Shown: positions 34,105 to 42,691, numbered from the stretch's first letter. The stretch: DNA of 52,792 bases from Streptomyces sp. SID13726 (GCF_010548375.1 NZ_JAAGLY010000040.1:1-52792), one strand, 5' to 3'. Notes: generated by a model from the letters alone, not told the origin. Numbers and translations are program-made.

Positions 34105-35361
34105 CTGAACACCCCGCTCGCCGAAGCCCTGTCCGTCGCCCTGCTCGTCGCCGTACTCGTCTGGGCGGTCCTGCGTCCCTTCGGCCTGCCGGAGGCGGTG
34201 CTCGCCGTCCCGGCGGCGGGGCTCGTGGTGCTGACCGGGGCGATCTCCCCCGAGCACGCGTGGGCGGAGGCGGAGCGGCTCGGTCCTGTCGTCGGGTTCC
34301 TGGCAGCAGTGCTGGTGCTCGCCCACTTCTGTGACGTCGAGGGGCTCTTCCAGGCCTGCGGTGCCTGGCTGGCCCGGCGTTCGGCGGGCTCGCCCGGGCG
34401 CCTGCTGACCGGTGTGTTCGTGCTGGCCTCGGCGATCACGGCGGTGCTCAGTCTGGATGCCACCGTGGTGCTGCTGACGCCGGTGGTGCTGGTCACCGCG
34501 TCCCGGATGGGAGCCCGCGCCAAGCCGCACGTCTACGCGTGCGCCCATCTGTCGAACACGGCCTCGCTGCTGCTCCCGGTGTCCAACCTCACCAATCTGC
34601 TGGCCTTCGAGGCGAGCGGGCTGAGCTTCACCCGGTTCGCGCTGCTGATGGCCCTGCCGTGGGTGGCGGCGATCGCCGTCGAGTACGTGGTGTTCCGGCG
34701 TTTCTTCGAAGCCGACCTGTCCGTCGTCGACCACTCCCCCGAGTCGGCCGAGGAGCCCGAGCTGCCGCTGTTCGCTCTGGTCACCGTCGGCTGCACGCTG
34801 GCCGGGTTCGTGGTGGCCTCCGCGTTCGGCGTCGATCCCGCCTGGGTCGCCTGTGCGGGGGCGCTCGTGCTGGCGGGGCGGGCTCTGGTGCGGCGGCAGG
34901 CGACCCCGGTCTCGGTGGTGCGGGCGGCGGCACCGGCCTTCCTGGCGTTCGTGCTCGCCCTCGGTGTCGTGGTGCGCGCGGTGGTCGACAACGGGCTCGC
35001 CGACGCCCTGCGCCATGTGCTGCCGGACGGGACGGGACTGGTCGCGCTGCTGGGGATCGCCGCGCTGGCGGCCGTACTGGCGAACCTGATCAACAACCTG
35101 CCCGCGGTCCTGGTCCTGCTGCCGCTGACGGCCGCGGCCGGTCCCGGCGCGGTGCTGGCGGTGCTGCTCGGGGTGAACATCGGCCCGAACCTGACCTACG
35201 CCGGTTCGCTGGCCACGCTGCTGTGGCGGCGGATCCTGCACCGGGACGACCACGAGGTCGCCCTGGGCGAGTTCAGCCGGCTCGGTCTGCTGACCGTGCC
35301 GGCCGCGCTCGCCGCCGCCGTGGTGGCGCTGTGGGGGTCGTTGCAGCTGGTCGGGGCGTGA
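34105..35361 (+). CDS. SLC13/ArsB-like anion permease, probable CTG start
   Basis: 418-residue membrane protein with about 11 helices, of the ion-transporter superfamily that includes ArsB and SLC13 carriers. Key stretches: SLDATVVLLTPVVL, HLSNTASLLLPVSNLTNLLAF and LANLINNLPAVLVLLP, the two inverted SNT/NNL hairpins that bind the anion. The reading frame opens after a stop at 34033 and the first ATG/GTG in frame is only at 34198, which would delete the first helix. CTG at 34105 has AAGGA six bases upstream and gives a complete first helix, so it is proposed as start. Substrate (arsenite, dicarboxylate or other anion) unknown. Confidence 0.8.
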   Translation: MNTPLAEALSVALLVAVLVWAVLRPFGLPEAVLAVPAAGLVVLTGAISPEHAWAEAERLGPVVGFLAAVLVLAHFCDVEGLFQACGAWLARRSAGSPGRLLTGVFVLASAITAVLSLDATVVLLTPVVLVTASRMGARAKPHVYACAHLSNTASLLLPVSNLTNLLAFEASGLSFTRFALLMALPWVAAIAVEYVVFRRFFEADLSVVDHSPESAEEPELPLFALVTVGCTLAGFVVASAFGVDPAWVACAGALVLAGRALVRRQATPVSVVRAAAPAFLAFVLALGVVVRAVVDNGLADALRHVLPDGTGLVALLGIAALAAVLANLINNLPAVLVLLPLTAAAGPGAVLAVLLGVNIGPNLTYAGSLATLLWRRILHRDDHEVALGEFSRLGLLTVPAALAAAVVALWGSLQLVGA

Positions 35362-35430
35362 GACGGGGCCTCAAGGTCCCGAACCGGGGCGCACAGGGCG
35401 GCTCCCGAACCGGGCGCGGGCCGAGCGGGC

Positions 35431-37446
35431 TCAGCGCCCGCCGCCGTACCCGCCTCCATAGCCGTAGCCGCCGCTTCCGTAGCCCCCGTAGCCGTACCCG
35501 CCGCCGTATCCGTAGCCGCCGTTGTACCCGCCTCCGTAGCCGCTGCCGTAACCTCCGCCGTACCCGCCGCCGTTCTGGCCGCCCCAGGAGCAGTAGTACG
35601 GGTTGGGGTAGCAGTTCTCGCCCGTCTTCGGGGGCGTGCTCGACGGGGTGGGCGTGGGCTCGGCGGTCGGGGTCGGGGACGCCTTCGGGGTCGGTGTGCT
35701 CGCGGGTGCGGGCGCGGACTTCGGGGTCGGGGTGGGGCTGCTCTCGGCGTCCCAGTTGACCGCCTGCATCTGGAGGTCGGTCTTCGAGGTGTCGAAAACC
35801 CAGCGCTGGGCGGGGCCGTCGTCGCGGTTCTTCAGGACCAGCGCGCCGGAGCCGTCGGTGGCGGCGGGGGTCAGGGCGAGGTCCTGGTCCCAGCGCGGGA
35901 CGAGGGTGCCCTGGAGCGTGAAGTCGTAGCGGATGTCCTTGGCGCCGGGCTTGGTGGCGCCGGTGCAGGGCGCGAGGCGTACCGAGTAGCCGAGGTGGGA
36001 GTCGAGGCACAGGTCCGGGTCCTCGGCGCTGCGCAGGAGGCCGTCGGTCTCGTACGTCCACTGCTGGCCCGCGTCCGCGGAGCACTCCGCGAGCTCGGTC
36101 TCCGCGCCCTTGGCGGCCTTGTCGCCGACGACGCCGACGCACAGCCCGGACTCGACGTTGTGCAGCCGGCCGCGCAGGTCGCCCTGGCGCGCCTCGTTGG
36201 CCCCGGCCCAGGAGGGGTTGCTGGTCGAGGAGGCGGAGTCGGAGCCCGGCACTTCGGTGGGTCCCGCCTCGGTCTGGCCCGAGCTGTCGGCCGAGCTGAG
36301 CGAGGACCACAGGACGAGCGGCAGGACGATCAGGCCGCTCACGGTCAGGACGGCGGCGGTGAGGTTGCGGCGGGAGGTGCGGCGGCCGGCCTTGTGGGGC
36401 GCGCGCCTGGTTCCCGTCGAGCGCCTGGTTCCTCCGGAGCGTGCGCGGGAGCGGGGTCCGGGGACGGCGGGGGCGGGTCCGGTGGGGACGGGCGGTGCGC
36501 CGTGCGGGGCCGGAGCGGCGAACGGCTCGCCCACGAACGACTCGCCCGCGAAGGCCTCGCCCATGAACGGCTTGGCCACGGCGTGCTGTTCGGCCTCGTC
36601 GAGGCCAGGACCGGCGTCGACGCTCATGCGCGACTCCACGTAGGCGTGGGCACCCCAGCCCAGGACCGCCTCGGCGAGGGCCAGGCCGAGCCGGCCGTTG
36701 AACTGGTGCAACTGGTCCGCGGTGTGCAGGCAGTGCCGGCACCGCTCCAGGTGCTCGCGCAGATCGGGATCGAGGTCGACGCCGCCGCGACGGTAGGTCA
36801 CGTCGAGCAGCCGCAGATAGTGCTGGCACTCCTGCTCGGGGGCGAGTTCGCGGTGGACCTGGAGGCACTCCTCGCGCAACCGCTCGCGGGCGCGCCTGAG
36901 TTCGATGGCCGCGTCCTCCTCGTCCAGCCCGAGCAGGGCGGCGGGGACGCCGAGCGGTTCCGCCTCGACCTCGGTGTGCCAGAGCAGGCAGCGGGCCGAC
37001 TGGGGCAGCCGCTGGAAGGCGCCGGAGAGCAGACGGCGTTCGGCGGGCGGGAGCAGCCGGGCCGCGGCCCGCTCGCCGTCCGCCCCGGTTCTCAGTGCGG
37101 GGTGCAGCATTTCCCGGCGGCCGTCGGAGTCCCATTCCGCCGCTATTCGGCGGACGGTGACGAGCAGATGGGGGCGCCACGCGGCGGTGGGTCCGGTCTG
37201 GCGCAGGGACTCGCCGAAAAGGCGAGTGAACGCGGCGGTGGTGAGCATGCCGGCCGGGCGGGGGCCGTCGGTGCACAGCCGCGCGTAGGCGAAGGCGGCC
37301 TCCCAGTGCCGGTCGAGCAGTTCACCGACGGGCTGGAGCGCGGGCGTCGTACCACTCCACTTCTTGAGCTCGGCGCTCAGTTGTTCGTCCGTGACCTCGT
37401 ACGGGCGAAGCGGAGTCGGCGAATTCGACGGGCCTGCGTCATTCAC
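35431..37446 (-). CDS. Membrane protein with sigma-like, HC2 zinc-finger and outer ricin-lectin parts (copy B)
   Basis: 671-residue paralogue of 18801-20414. GTG 37446 follows GGGAGGA by eight bases. Region 2-like part at about 40-106 (ELLDRHWEAAFAYARL, AAFTRLFGESL, WRPHLLVTVRRIAAEW), region 4-like at about 137-198 (FQRLPQSARCLLWHTEVEAE, ALLGLDEEDAAIELRRARER), zinc finger His232/Cys236/Cys239, and a short repeat FMGEAFAGESFVGEPF at about 294-309. Membrane helix at 361-384. Outside: ricin trefoil at about 427-552 (QQW, QRW), a Pro/Thr stalk of PTPTP repeats, and a tail of about 50 residues rich in Gly and Tyr. Cys residues around both sigma-like parts are conserved with copy A. The extra stalk and Gly/Tyr tail are absent in copy A. 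Confidence 0.88.
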   Translation of the reverse strand: MNDAGPSNSPTPLRPYEVTDEQLSAELKKWSGTTPALQPVGELLDRHWEAAFAYARLCTDGPRPAGMLTTAAFTRLFGESLRQTGPTAAWRPHLLVTVRRIAAEWDSDGRREMLHPALRTGADGERAAARLLPPAERRLLSGAFQRLPQSARCLLWHTEVEAEPLGVPAALLGLDEEDAAIELRRARERLREECLQVHRELAPEQECQHYLRLLDVTYRRGGVDLDPDLREHLERCRHCLHTADQLHQFNGRLGLALAEAVLGWGAHAYVESRMSVDAGPGLDEAEQHAVAKPFMGEAFAGESFVGEPFAAPAPHGAPPVPTGPAPAVPGPRSRARSGGTRRSTGTRRAPHKAGRRTSRRNLTAAVLTVSGLIVLPLVLWSSLSSADSSGQTEAGPTEVPGSDSASSTSNPSWAGANEARQGDLRGRLHNVESGLCVGVVGDKAAKGAETELAECSADAGQQWTYETDGLLRSAEDPDLCLDSHLGYSVRLAPCTGATKPGAKDIRYDFTLQGTLVPRWDQDLALTPAATDGSGALVLKNRDDGPAQRWVFDTSKTDLQMQAVNWDAESSPTPTPKSAPAPASTPTPKASPTPTAEPTPTPSSTPPKTGENCYPNPYYCSWGGQNGGGYGGGYGSGYGGGYNGGYGYGGGYGYGGYGSGGYGYGGGYGGGR
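35434..35580 (-). repeat. Gly/Tyr-rich repeat coding the tail of lectin copy B
   Basis: Short repeats coding for YGGG, YGSG and GYGYGG units. The coded tail is about 49 residues, almost only Gly and Tyr with a few Ser and Asn. It would be exposed outside the membrane. Confidence 0.85.
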
Positions 37447-37810
37447 GGCGGCATTCCTCCCGCGGGCATGCTGCATTTAGTCCATACCAATGGGTACGTC
37501 CGCCTGGGACAGCTCTTTTGAAGCGTGAGGGGCGTACGGAGGGGGTCGGGTAACACACAGGGGGAAATATGTATTGTCTGTGCGCCGACAGGCACACTTT
37601 TGCACAGGTCAGGGACGCCTAACAAGAGATCTCGCGGTTTTGCGCATCGCGTTCGGCCACAGCCGTTTGACGATTCGTCAAGGCCGACGCGCCCGAGATT
37701 GCCGTTCTCCGCATTTCCGTAATTGGAAACGGGATTCAGTTAACTCCGCGAAGAGTTCCAGGCAACCATTGAACGTCCACTACACAGCGCATCCACCCGG
37801 CCCCGTGAGG
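37447..37810. other. Intergenic region upstream of lectin copy B and downstream of the AraC gene
   Basis: About 360 bp without a gene. It holds the 32-bp element shared with copy A (37595-37626). The region around 37560-37580 is AT-richer (GGAAATATGTATTGTC) and may include the promoter. No terminator-like hairpin was identified here. Confidence 0.6.
37595..37626 (-). promoter_or_regulatory. 32-bp element shared with lectin copy A (site B)
   Basis: On the + strand it begins CACTTTTGCACAGGTCAG and ends CGCCTAACAAG. It matches 20593-20624 at 24 of 32 positions without gaps and lies about 150 bp upstream of its gene. Blocks CAC..TTGCACA, GTCA, ACG.C and AACAAG are conserved. Confidence 0.6.
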
Positions 37811-38731
37811 TCACGCTCCAACCATTGGGTCCGCGGTGCGGTAGGCCCCGGGCGGCAGGCCGTAGCGGGCGCGGAAGACGCGGTTGAAGTGGAAGGGGCT
37901 CGCGAAACCGGAGGCGGCGGCGACGCGTTCCACCGACAGGTCGGTGCCCTCCAGCAACCGGGCCGCGTGCTGGAGCCGTGCCTCGCGCAGCGCCCGCATC
38001 GGCGACTGGCCCAACTGCTGTGTGAAGAGGTGGGCGAACCGGGACGGCGAGAGCGACACGCCGAGGGCGAGCGACTCCACGGTGTGCGGCGCGCCCGGGT
38101 CGCCGGCGATGAGGTCCTGGGCCCGCCGGACCCTGGGATCCACACCGCTCCGGGCCCGGGTCGCCCGAGCGGCACCCGCGGTGAGCAGCACGACCTCCTC
38201 CAGGGCGCACAGGGCGAGTTCGCGGGCCGCGGCCCCATGGGCGACGGCGACCCGGTCCTCGGCGCGCGTGGTGGCGGGCGGCGCGCCGGCGCCGGTCCAG
38301 CGGGCGTCGGCGAGCATACGGCGGAAAGCGGCCTCGACACGCGGGTGTGGAACGTCCTGCGACGGAGCCGCCGTCACCGCGTACAGGCCGTCGCCCCGGT
38401 CGTGGGGCCGCAGCCAGGCCGTCCAGGAGGGTCTGGCACCGCAGTGCACCCACCAGAACTCCCAGTGCGCGGCGCCCTGTTCGACGGCGTAGCGGTGCGG
38501 GGTGCCGGGGGCGAGGACCACGAGGTCGCCGGTGCCCGCCGAGGTCTCGGTGTGTCCCTGGCGCAGGGTGCCGCGGCCGGCCACCGTCCAGGTGAACAGC
38601 CAGCTGTCGGCGCCGTGCGGACGCTGGACGGCGTAGCCGGGGCGTTCGTCGTAGCGGCCGACGACCACCAGGCCGGGCGGCGGGCCGGGGTCGCCGGGCG
38701 CGGCAGTCCTGGGCAATCCGTCGGCGGTCAC
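37811..38731 (-). CDS. AraC-family transcription regulator
   Basis: 306-residue regulator. GTG 38731 lies six bases after AAGGAGG, while the ATG at 38737 touches that site. The N-terminal cupin (about 20-100: VAGRGTLRQGHTETSAGTGDLVVLAPGTPHRY) would bind a small ligand. The C-terminal double helix-turn-helix (about 205-300) has LALGVSLSPSRFAHLF and VAAASGFASPFHFNRVFR followed by GLPPGAYR. It diverges from the PhyH-type oxygenase gene over a 69-bp gap and most likely controls it. Confidence 0.92.
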   Translation of the reverse strand: MTADGLPRTAAPGDPGPPPGLVVVGRYDERPGYAVQRPHGADSWLFTWTVAGRGTLRQGHTETSAGTGDLVVLAPGTPHRYAVEQGAAHWEFWWVHCGARPSWTAWLRPHDRGDGLYAVTAAPSQDVPHPRVEAAFRRMLADARWTGAGAPPATTRAEDRVAVAHGAAARELALCALEEVVLLTAGAARATRARSGVDPRVRRAQDLIAGDPGAPHTVESLALGVSLSPSRFAHLFTQQLGQSPMRALREARLQHAARLLEGTDLSVERVAAASGFASPFHFNRVFRARYGLPPGAYRTADPMVGA

Positions 38732-38800
38732 GGGCATCCTCCTTCGGCGGGCGACGGCCTAGCGTGACGAGTGGAACACATCTCACCAGGGAGTGGACGC

Positions 38801-39592
38801 ATGACAGTCACAGGCATCGAGTCAGGGCTCCAGCGGTTCGAGGAGGAGGGCTTCCTCGTCGTCCGCGGGCTGTTCGGACGGGACGAGATCGACCGGCTCT
38901 GCGACGAGTTCGCGGCGCTGCACGCGGGCGGCCCGGTGCCGGGGCACTTCGAGCCGGCCGAGTCCGCCGACCCGCTGCGCAGGTACCCGCGGGTCATGCA
39001 GCCGCACGAGATCAGCGAAGCCGCGCTGCGGGTCCTGCTGGACGCCCGGCTGCGGGAGGTGCTGGAGGGCCTGCTCGGCGAGGAGGTGCTGGCCGCGCAG
39101 AGCATGTTCTACTTCAAGCCGCCGGGCGCCCGGGGACAGGCGCTGCACCAGGACAACTTCTATCTGCGGGTCGAGCCGGGCACGTGTGTCGCCGCCTGGG
39201 TGGCCTGCGACGAGATCGACCGGGACAACGGCGGCCTGGAGGTCGTGCCCGGCACACACCGCATGGACCTGTTCTGCCCCGAACTGGCGGACTCCGAGGT
39301 GTCGTTCGCGCGGGAGTACGTGGCGCCGCCCCCGGGGCTCGCCGCGGTTCCCGTCGACATGGCCCCGGGTGACGTCCTGTTCTTCAACGGCAGCCTGGTG
39401 CACGGCTCGCAGCCCAACCGCACGGACGAGCGGTTCCGCAGGTCGTTCATCGGCCACTACGTCGGGGCGTCCACCGAGCGGATCGGGCACTACTACCGGA
39501 CGCTGTCGATGAGCGGCGCGCGGGTGCCGCTGCCGGAGAGCGAGGGAGCGGGCCCGTGCGGCACGGAGTTCGCGCCGCTCGGGCCGCACTAG
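38801..39592 (+). CDS. Phytanoyl-CoA dioxygenase (PhyH) family protein
   Basis: 263-residue 2OG-Fe(II) oxygenase. It starts at ATG 38801 behind GGGAG. The iron-binding HxD is in ALHQDNFYL, the second His in LVHGSQPNRT and the 2OG-binding Arg probably in FRRSFIGHY. DRDNGGLEVVPGTHR is a PhyH hallmark. Such enzymes hydroxylate small molecules, including natural products. Controlled probably by the divergent AraC protein. The stop is directly next to that of the convergent aldo/keto reductase gene. Confidence 0.9.
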   Translation: MTVTGIESGLQRFEEEGFLVVRGLFGRDEIDRLCDEFAALHAGGPVPGHFEPAESADPLRRYPRVMQPHEISEAALRVLLDARLREVLEGLLGEEVLAAQSMFYFKPPGARGQALHQDNFYLRVEPGTCVAAWVACDEIDRDNGGLEVVPGTHRMDLFCPELADSEVSFAREYVAPPPGLAAVPVDMAPGDVLFFNGSLVHGSQPNRTDERFRRSFIGHYVGASTERIGHYYRTLSMSGARVPLPESEGAGPCGTEFAPLGPH

Positions 39593-40564
39593 TCAGCTGT
39601 GCCCGACGACGGGGCGGGCCGTGTACGGCCCCTCCAGCTCCGCCAACTCCTTCTCGCTGAGCTCCAGTTCCACGGCCGCCACCGCGTCCTCGATGTGGTG
39701 CGGCCTGCCCGCGCCGACGATCGGGGCGGCCACCGTGTCCTGGGCCAGCAGCCACGCCAGGGCGACCTGGGCGCGCGGGACGCCCCGGTCGCCGGCGATG
39801 CGGGTGACCGCCTCGACGATGGTTCGGTCGCCCTCCTGGTAGAGCCGGCTGCCGAAGTTGTCGGTGGAGCTGCGGTCGGTGACCGTGCCCCAGTCCCGGG
39901 TGAGCCGGCCCCGGGCCAGCGGGCTCCACGGCAGCGCGCTGACGCCCTGGTCGGCGCAGAGCGGCAGCATCTCGCGCTCCTCCTCGCGGTAGAGGAGGTT
40001 GTAGTGGTTCTGCATGGAGACGAACTTGGTCCAGCCGTGCCGCTCGGCCGTGTACTGCATCTTCGAGAACTGCCAGGCGAACATCGAACTCGCCCCGAGG
40101 TAGCGGACCTTGCCCGCCTTCACCAGGTCGTGCAGGGCCTCCATCGTCTCCTCGACCGGGGTGCGGGGGTCGAAGCGGTGGATCTGGTAGAGGTCGACGT
40201 AGTCGGTGCCGAGCCGCCGCAGGCTGTGGTCGATCTCCGTCATGATCGCCTTGCGGGACAGTCCGGCGGCGTTCTGCCCGGGCCGCATCCGGCCGTTGAC
40301 CTTGGTCGCAAGCACGATCTCGTCGCGGTCCGCGAAGTCCGCGAGGGCCTTGCCGACGATCTCCTCGCTGGTGCCGTCGGAGTAGACGTTCGCGGTGTCG
40401 AAGAAGTTGATGCCGGCGTCCAGGGCCTGCCGGATCAGTGGCCGCGACGCCTCCTCGTCCAGGGTCCACTCGTGCACGCCACGGTCCGGCAGGCCGTAGG
40501 ACATGCAGCCCAGACAGATCCGCGAGACGTCCAGGCCTGTCGAACCGAGCTTCACGTACTGCAT
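39593..40564 (-). CDS. Aldo/keto reductase
   Basis: 323-residue NADPH-dependent oxidoreductase. It begins MQYVKLGSTGLDVSRICLGC, standard for the YajO/Tas-like group. The catalytic Asp and Tyr lie in NFFDTANVYSDG, Lys in VLATKVNG and His in DLYQIHRFD. SKMQYTAERHGW and LPWSPLARGRLT continue the barrel, and AAPIVGAGRPHHIEDAV is the cofactor-binding end. Single gene, tail to tail with the PhyH gene. Confidence 0.93.
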   Translation of the reverse strand: MQYVKLGSTGLDVSRICLGCMSYGLPDRGVHEWTLDEEASRPLIRQALDAGINFFDTANVYSDGTSEEIVGKALADFADRDEIVLATKVNGRMRPGQNAAGLSRKAIMTEIDHSLRRLGTDYVDLYQIHRFDPRTPVEETMEALHDLVKAGKVRYLGASSMFAWQFSKMQYTAERHGWTKFVSMQNHYNLLYREEEREMLPLCADQGVSALPWSPLARGRLTRDWGTVTDRSSTDNFGSRLYQEGDRTIVEAVTRIAGDRGVPRAQVALAWLLAQDTVAAPIVGAGRPHHIEDAVAAVELELSEKELAELEGPYTARPVVGHS

Positions 40565-40811
40565 CGTTGCTGCTCCTGCCTTCGAGAAGGGTTCGAGAGG
40601 GAGCGTACGACTTCGCAAGCGATCGAGGTCGCCCTCTTGAGCCAGACCGCCTCTTGAGCAAGGCCGCGCAAGGTGCTGAGGGCACTGAGCCCCGTTGGTG
40701 CCCCCAGGTGACCGTCCGGCGTGTGCGTGGCCGGACCGGCGGCCCGCTCCCGCATCCTCGGCGCAGATGACCGGCGTCCGGCCGGGTCTCGCGTCGAACA
40801 GGAGATTCACC

Positions 40812-41621
40812 GTGCGGAAGTTCCTCGCCGCGGCCGTCCTGCCGCTCGTCCTCGCGGCACCCGCCTGGGGCCGGTCGGGCGCCCCGCCCGAAGGCCCGGC
40901 GACCGTGTGCGCGCCCGCCGGAACCCTGCGGGACGAGGGCGGACAGCGGGCCCGGGTCGGGCTCTGCCTGGGCAGCGGCACCCCGATGATGTCCGTGTCC
41001 GCCCCGGCCGTCTGCCGTCCCGCCGGGCAGTGTCTGACCTCCGGGACCTGGACGGCCCGGCGCGACGGCGAGACGGTCGCCCGGGGGACCCTGCCGGGGT
41101 CGGCCGGATACCCCGGCCCGGGAACGTACGACGTCGAGGCGGATGTCGTGGTCCGCCCGGCGTCCGAGGGGGCCGAGCTGCGCGGCACGGTCCGCGCCAC
41201 GCTCACCCTGACGGCGCCGAAGGCCGCGCCCACGCACCGGATCGAGGTGACCGGGCGGACGCTGCGGCGGGACTCCGTGACCACCCTGACGTACACCGTC
41301 TTCCGGGACAGCGACCAGGGCGACGGCAGCGCCCGCTTCGGGCTCATCGGCGAGGAGGGCAGCGGGGTCCGGCTGAGCACCTCCGACCCGCGCTGCGTCA
41401 ATCCGCTGACCGGCCGCCACCCGGCGACGACGAGACAGCCGTACGCCCTCGACTGCGCGCTCACCGACCTTCAGCCCGGCAATCCCTCGACGGTGGTGGT
41501 CCGGGTCGCGCTGAAGGACACCTGCTCGACGGTCGTGTCGAAGCTGGGCTACTGGATGCCGCGCGGCCAGGCGCTGTACACCGGCGGAATGCTCGAAGGG
41601 CCCGCGGTGGGCTGCGGGTGA
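40812..41621 (+). CDS. Secreted protein of unknown function (269 aa)
   Basis: GTG 40812 follows AGGAGA by six bases. Residues 1-20 (MRKFLAAAVLPLVLAAPAWG) form a signal peptide, so the protein is exported. The rest is beta-rich with six Cys (VCAPAG, LCLGSG, VCRPAGQC, PRCVN, LDCAL, DTCST) that could pair as disulfides. The patterns SGTWTARRDGETVA and YDVEADVVV look like Ig-like strands. I recognise no family. An alternative upstream start has no signal peptide. Confidence 0.75.
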   Translation: MRKFLAAAVLPLVLAAPAWGRSGAPPEGPATVCAPAGTLRDEGGQRARVGLCLGSGTPMMSVSAPAVCRPAGQCLTSGTWTARRDGETVARGTLPGSAGYPGPGTYDVEADVVVRPASEGAELRGTVRATLTLTAPKAAPTHRIEVTGRTLRRDSVTTLTYTVFRDSDQGDGSARFGLIGEEGSGVRLSTSDPRCVNPLTGRHPATTRQPYALDCALTDLQPGNPSTVVVRVALKDTCSTVVSKLGYWMPRGQALYTGGMLEGPAVGCG

Positions 41622-41643
41622 GCCGGGCAGGGGCCGCCACCGG

Positions 41644-42165
41644 CTAGCGGGGCTCCACCAGGTCCAGCACCCGCTCCCACCCGAACTCCTCGCCGTCGCC
41701 GCCCTGGTAGGGATATCCGAACCGCACGCCCATCTCCCGCAGCCGGATCAGGCTGTCCTGGTAGGCGGGGTGGCCGGCGAGGTCGTCGGAGACACAGGTC
41801 AGAACGCCGATCGGGACGCCCCGGCCGGCCATCTCGCACAGGGTGCCCACGGCGAGGGTGTCGGCGATCCCGGCCGCCCACTTGTTGATGGTGTTGAAGG
41901 TGGCCGGGGCCACGACGACCGCGTCCGGCTCCGGGAAGGGCCGCGGCTCCCCGGGGCGGCGCCAGGCGGAGCGGATCGGGTAACCGGTCTGCGCCTCGAC
42001 GGCGGCCGTGTCGAAGAAGCCGTTCATGGCGGTCGGTGTCGCGATGACACCGACGTGCCACTCCCGTTCCTGTGCGGCGGTGATCAGCTTGCCGACGTCG
42101 GCGGCGATGCCTGCGGCGCTGACGACGACGTACAAGAAGGGCGGTATCTCGTCCTGTTCGGTCAC
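41644..42165 (-). CDS. Flavoprotein of the HFCD (PPC-decarboxylase-like) family
   Basis: 173-residue protein with a Rossmann-like fold for FMN. It contains YVVVSAAGIAADVGKLI at the N-terminus, TPTAMNGFF, and VVVAPATFNTINKWAAGIAD, which is the PASANT-like motif of the HFCD family. Such proteins include phosphopantothenoylcysteine decarboxylase and peptide cysteine decarboxylases; the small stand-alone form here has no assigned substrate. GTG start at 42165. It lies 9 bp after the NTF2-like gene in the same direction, so the two probably form an operon. Confidence 0.87.
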   Translation of the reverse strand: MTEQDEIPPFLYVVVSAAGIAADVGKLITAAQEREWHVGVIATPTAMNGFFDTAAVEAQTGYPIRSAWRRPGEPRPFPEPDAVVVAPATFNTINKWAAGIADTLAVGTLCEMAGRGVPIGVLTCVSDDLAGHPAYQDSLIRLREMGVRFGYPYQGGDGEEFGWERVLDLVEPR

Positions 42166-42174
42166 GCCGGAACC

Positions 42175-42633
42175 CTACTCAAGCGGGAAGGTCAGCCCCC
42201 GTTCGGCCTCGGGGCGCGGTCCGTGGATGCGGCGCTCCTTCTCCTCGATGGGCACGTCGTTGATGCTCGCCTCGCGCCGGGTCATCAGTCCGTGCCCGTC
42301 GAACTCCCACAGCTCGTTGCCGTACGACCGCCACCACTGCCCCTCGGCGTCCTGGCACTCGTACTGGAAGCGGACCGCGATGCGGTCGCCGTCGTAGGCC
42401 CACAGGTCCTTGCGCAGCGCGTACTCCCGCTCGCGGGCCCACTTCGCGGTGAGGAACTCGACGATCCCTGCGCGCCCGGTGACGAAGGTGCCGCGGTTGC
42501 GCCACACCGAGTCCTCCGAGTAGGCGAGCGCCACCCGCCCGGGGTCACGGGTGTTCCAGGCGTCCTCGGCGGCCTGCACCTTCTGGGCGGCGGTCTCGCG
42601 GGTGAAGGGCGGCAGGGGTGGGCGGTCGGTCAT
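42175..42633 (-). CDS. NTF2-like protein (DUF1348, SnoaL-related)
   Basis: 152-residue protein. KVQAAEDAWNTRDPGRVALAY and the SVWRNRG, WAREREYALRK, RIAVRFQYE motifs are the DUF1348 pattern; such proteins have a cone-shaped NTF2 fold. It is divergent from the TetR gene with paired palindromes between, so it is the probable target of that repressor. Reaction unknown. Confidence 0.9.
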   Translation of the reverse strand: MTDRPPLPPFTRETAAQKVQAAEDAWNTRDPGRVALAYSEDSVWRNRGTFVTGRAGIVEFLTAKWAREREYALRKDLWAYDGDRIAVRFQYECQDAEGQWWRSYGNELWEFDGHGLMTRREASINDVPIEEKERRIHGPRPEAERGLTFPLE

Positions 42634-42656
42634 GTCAACCTCCGTGACGACAGGCG

Positions 42657-42672
42657 GAGAACGTGCGTTCTC
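42657..42672. promoter_or_regulatory. TetR operator copy 1 (GAGAACG..CGTTCTC)
   Basis: GAGAACG, TG, CGTTCTC at 42657-42672. The same palindrome occurs at 42692-42707; the centres are 35 bp apart. Both lie between the divergent NTF2-like and TetR genes. Confidence 0.8.
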
Positions 42673-42691
42673 CGGCTGCCTGTTAACGTAG

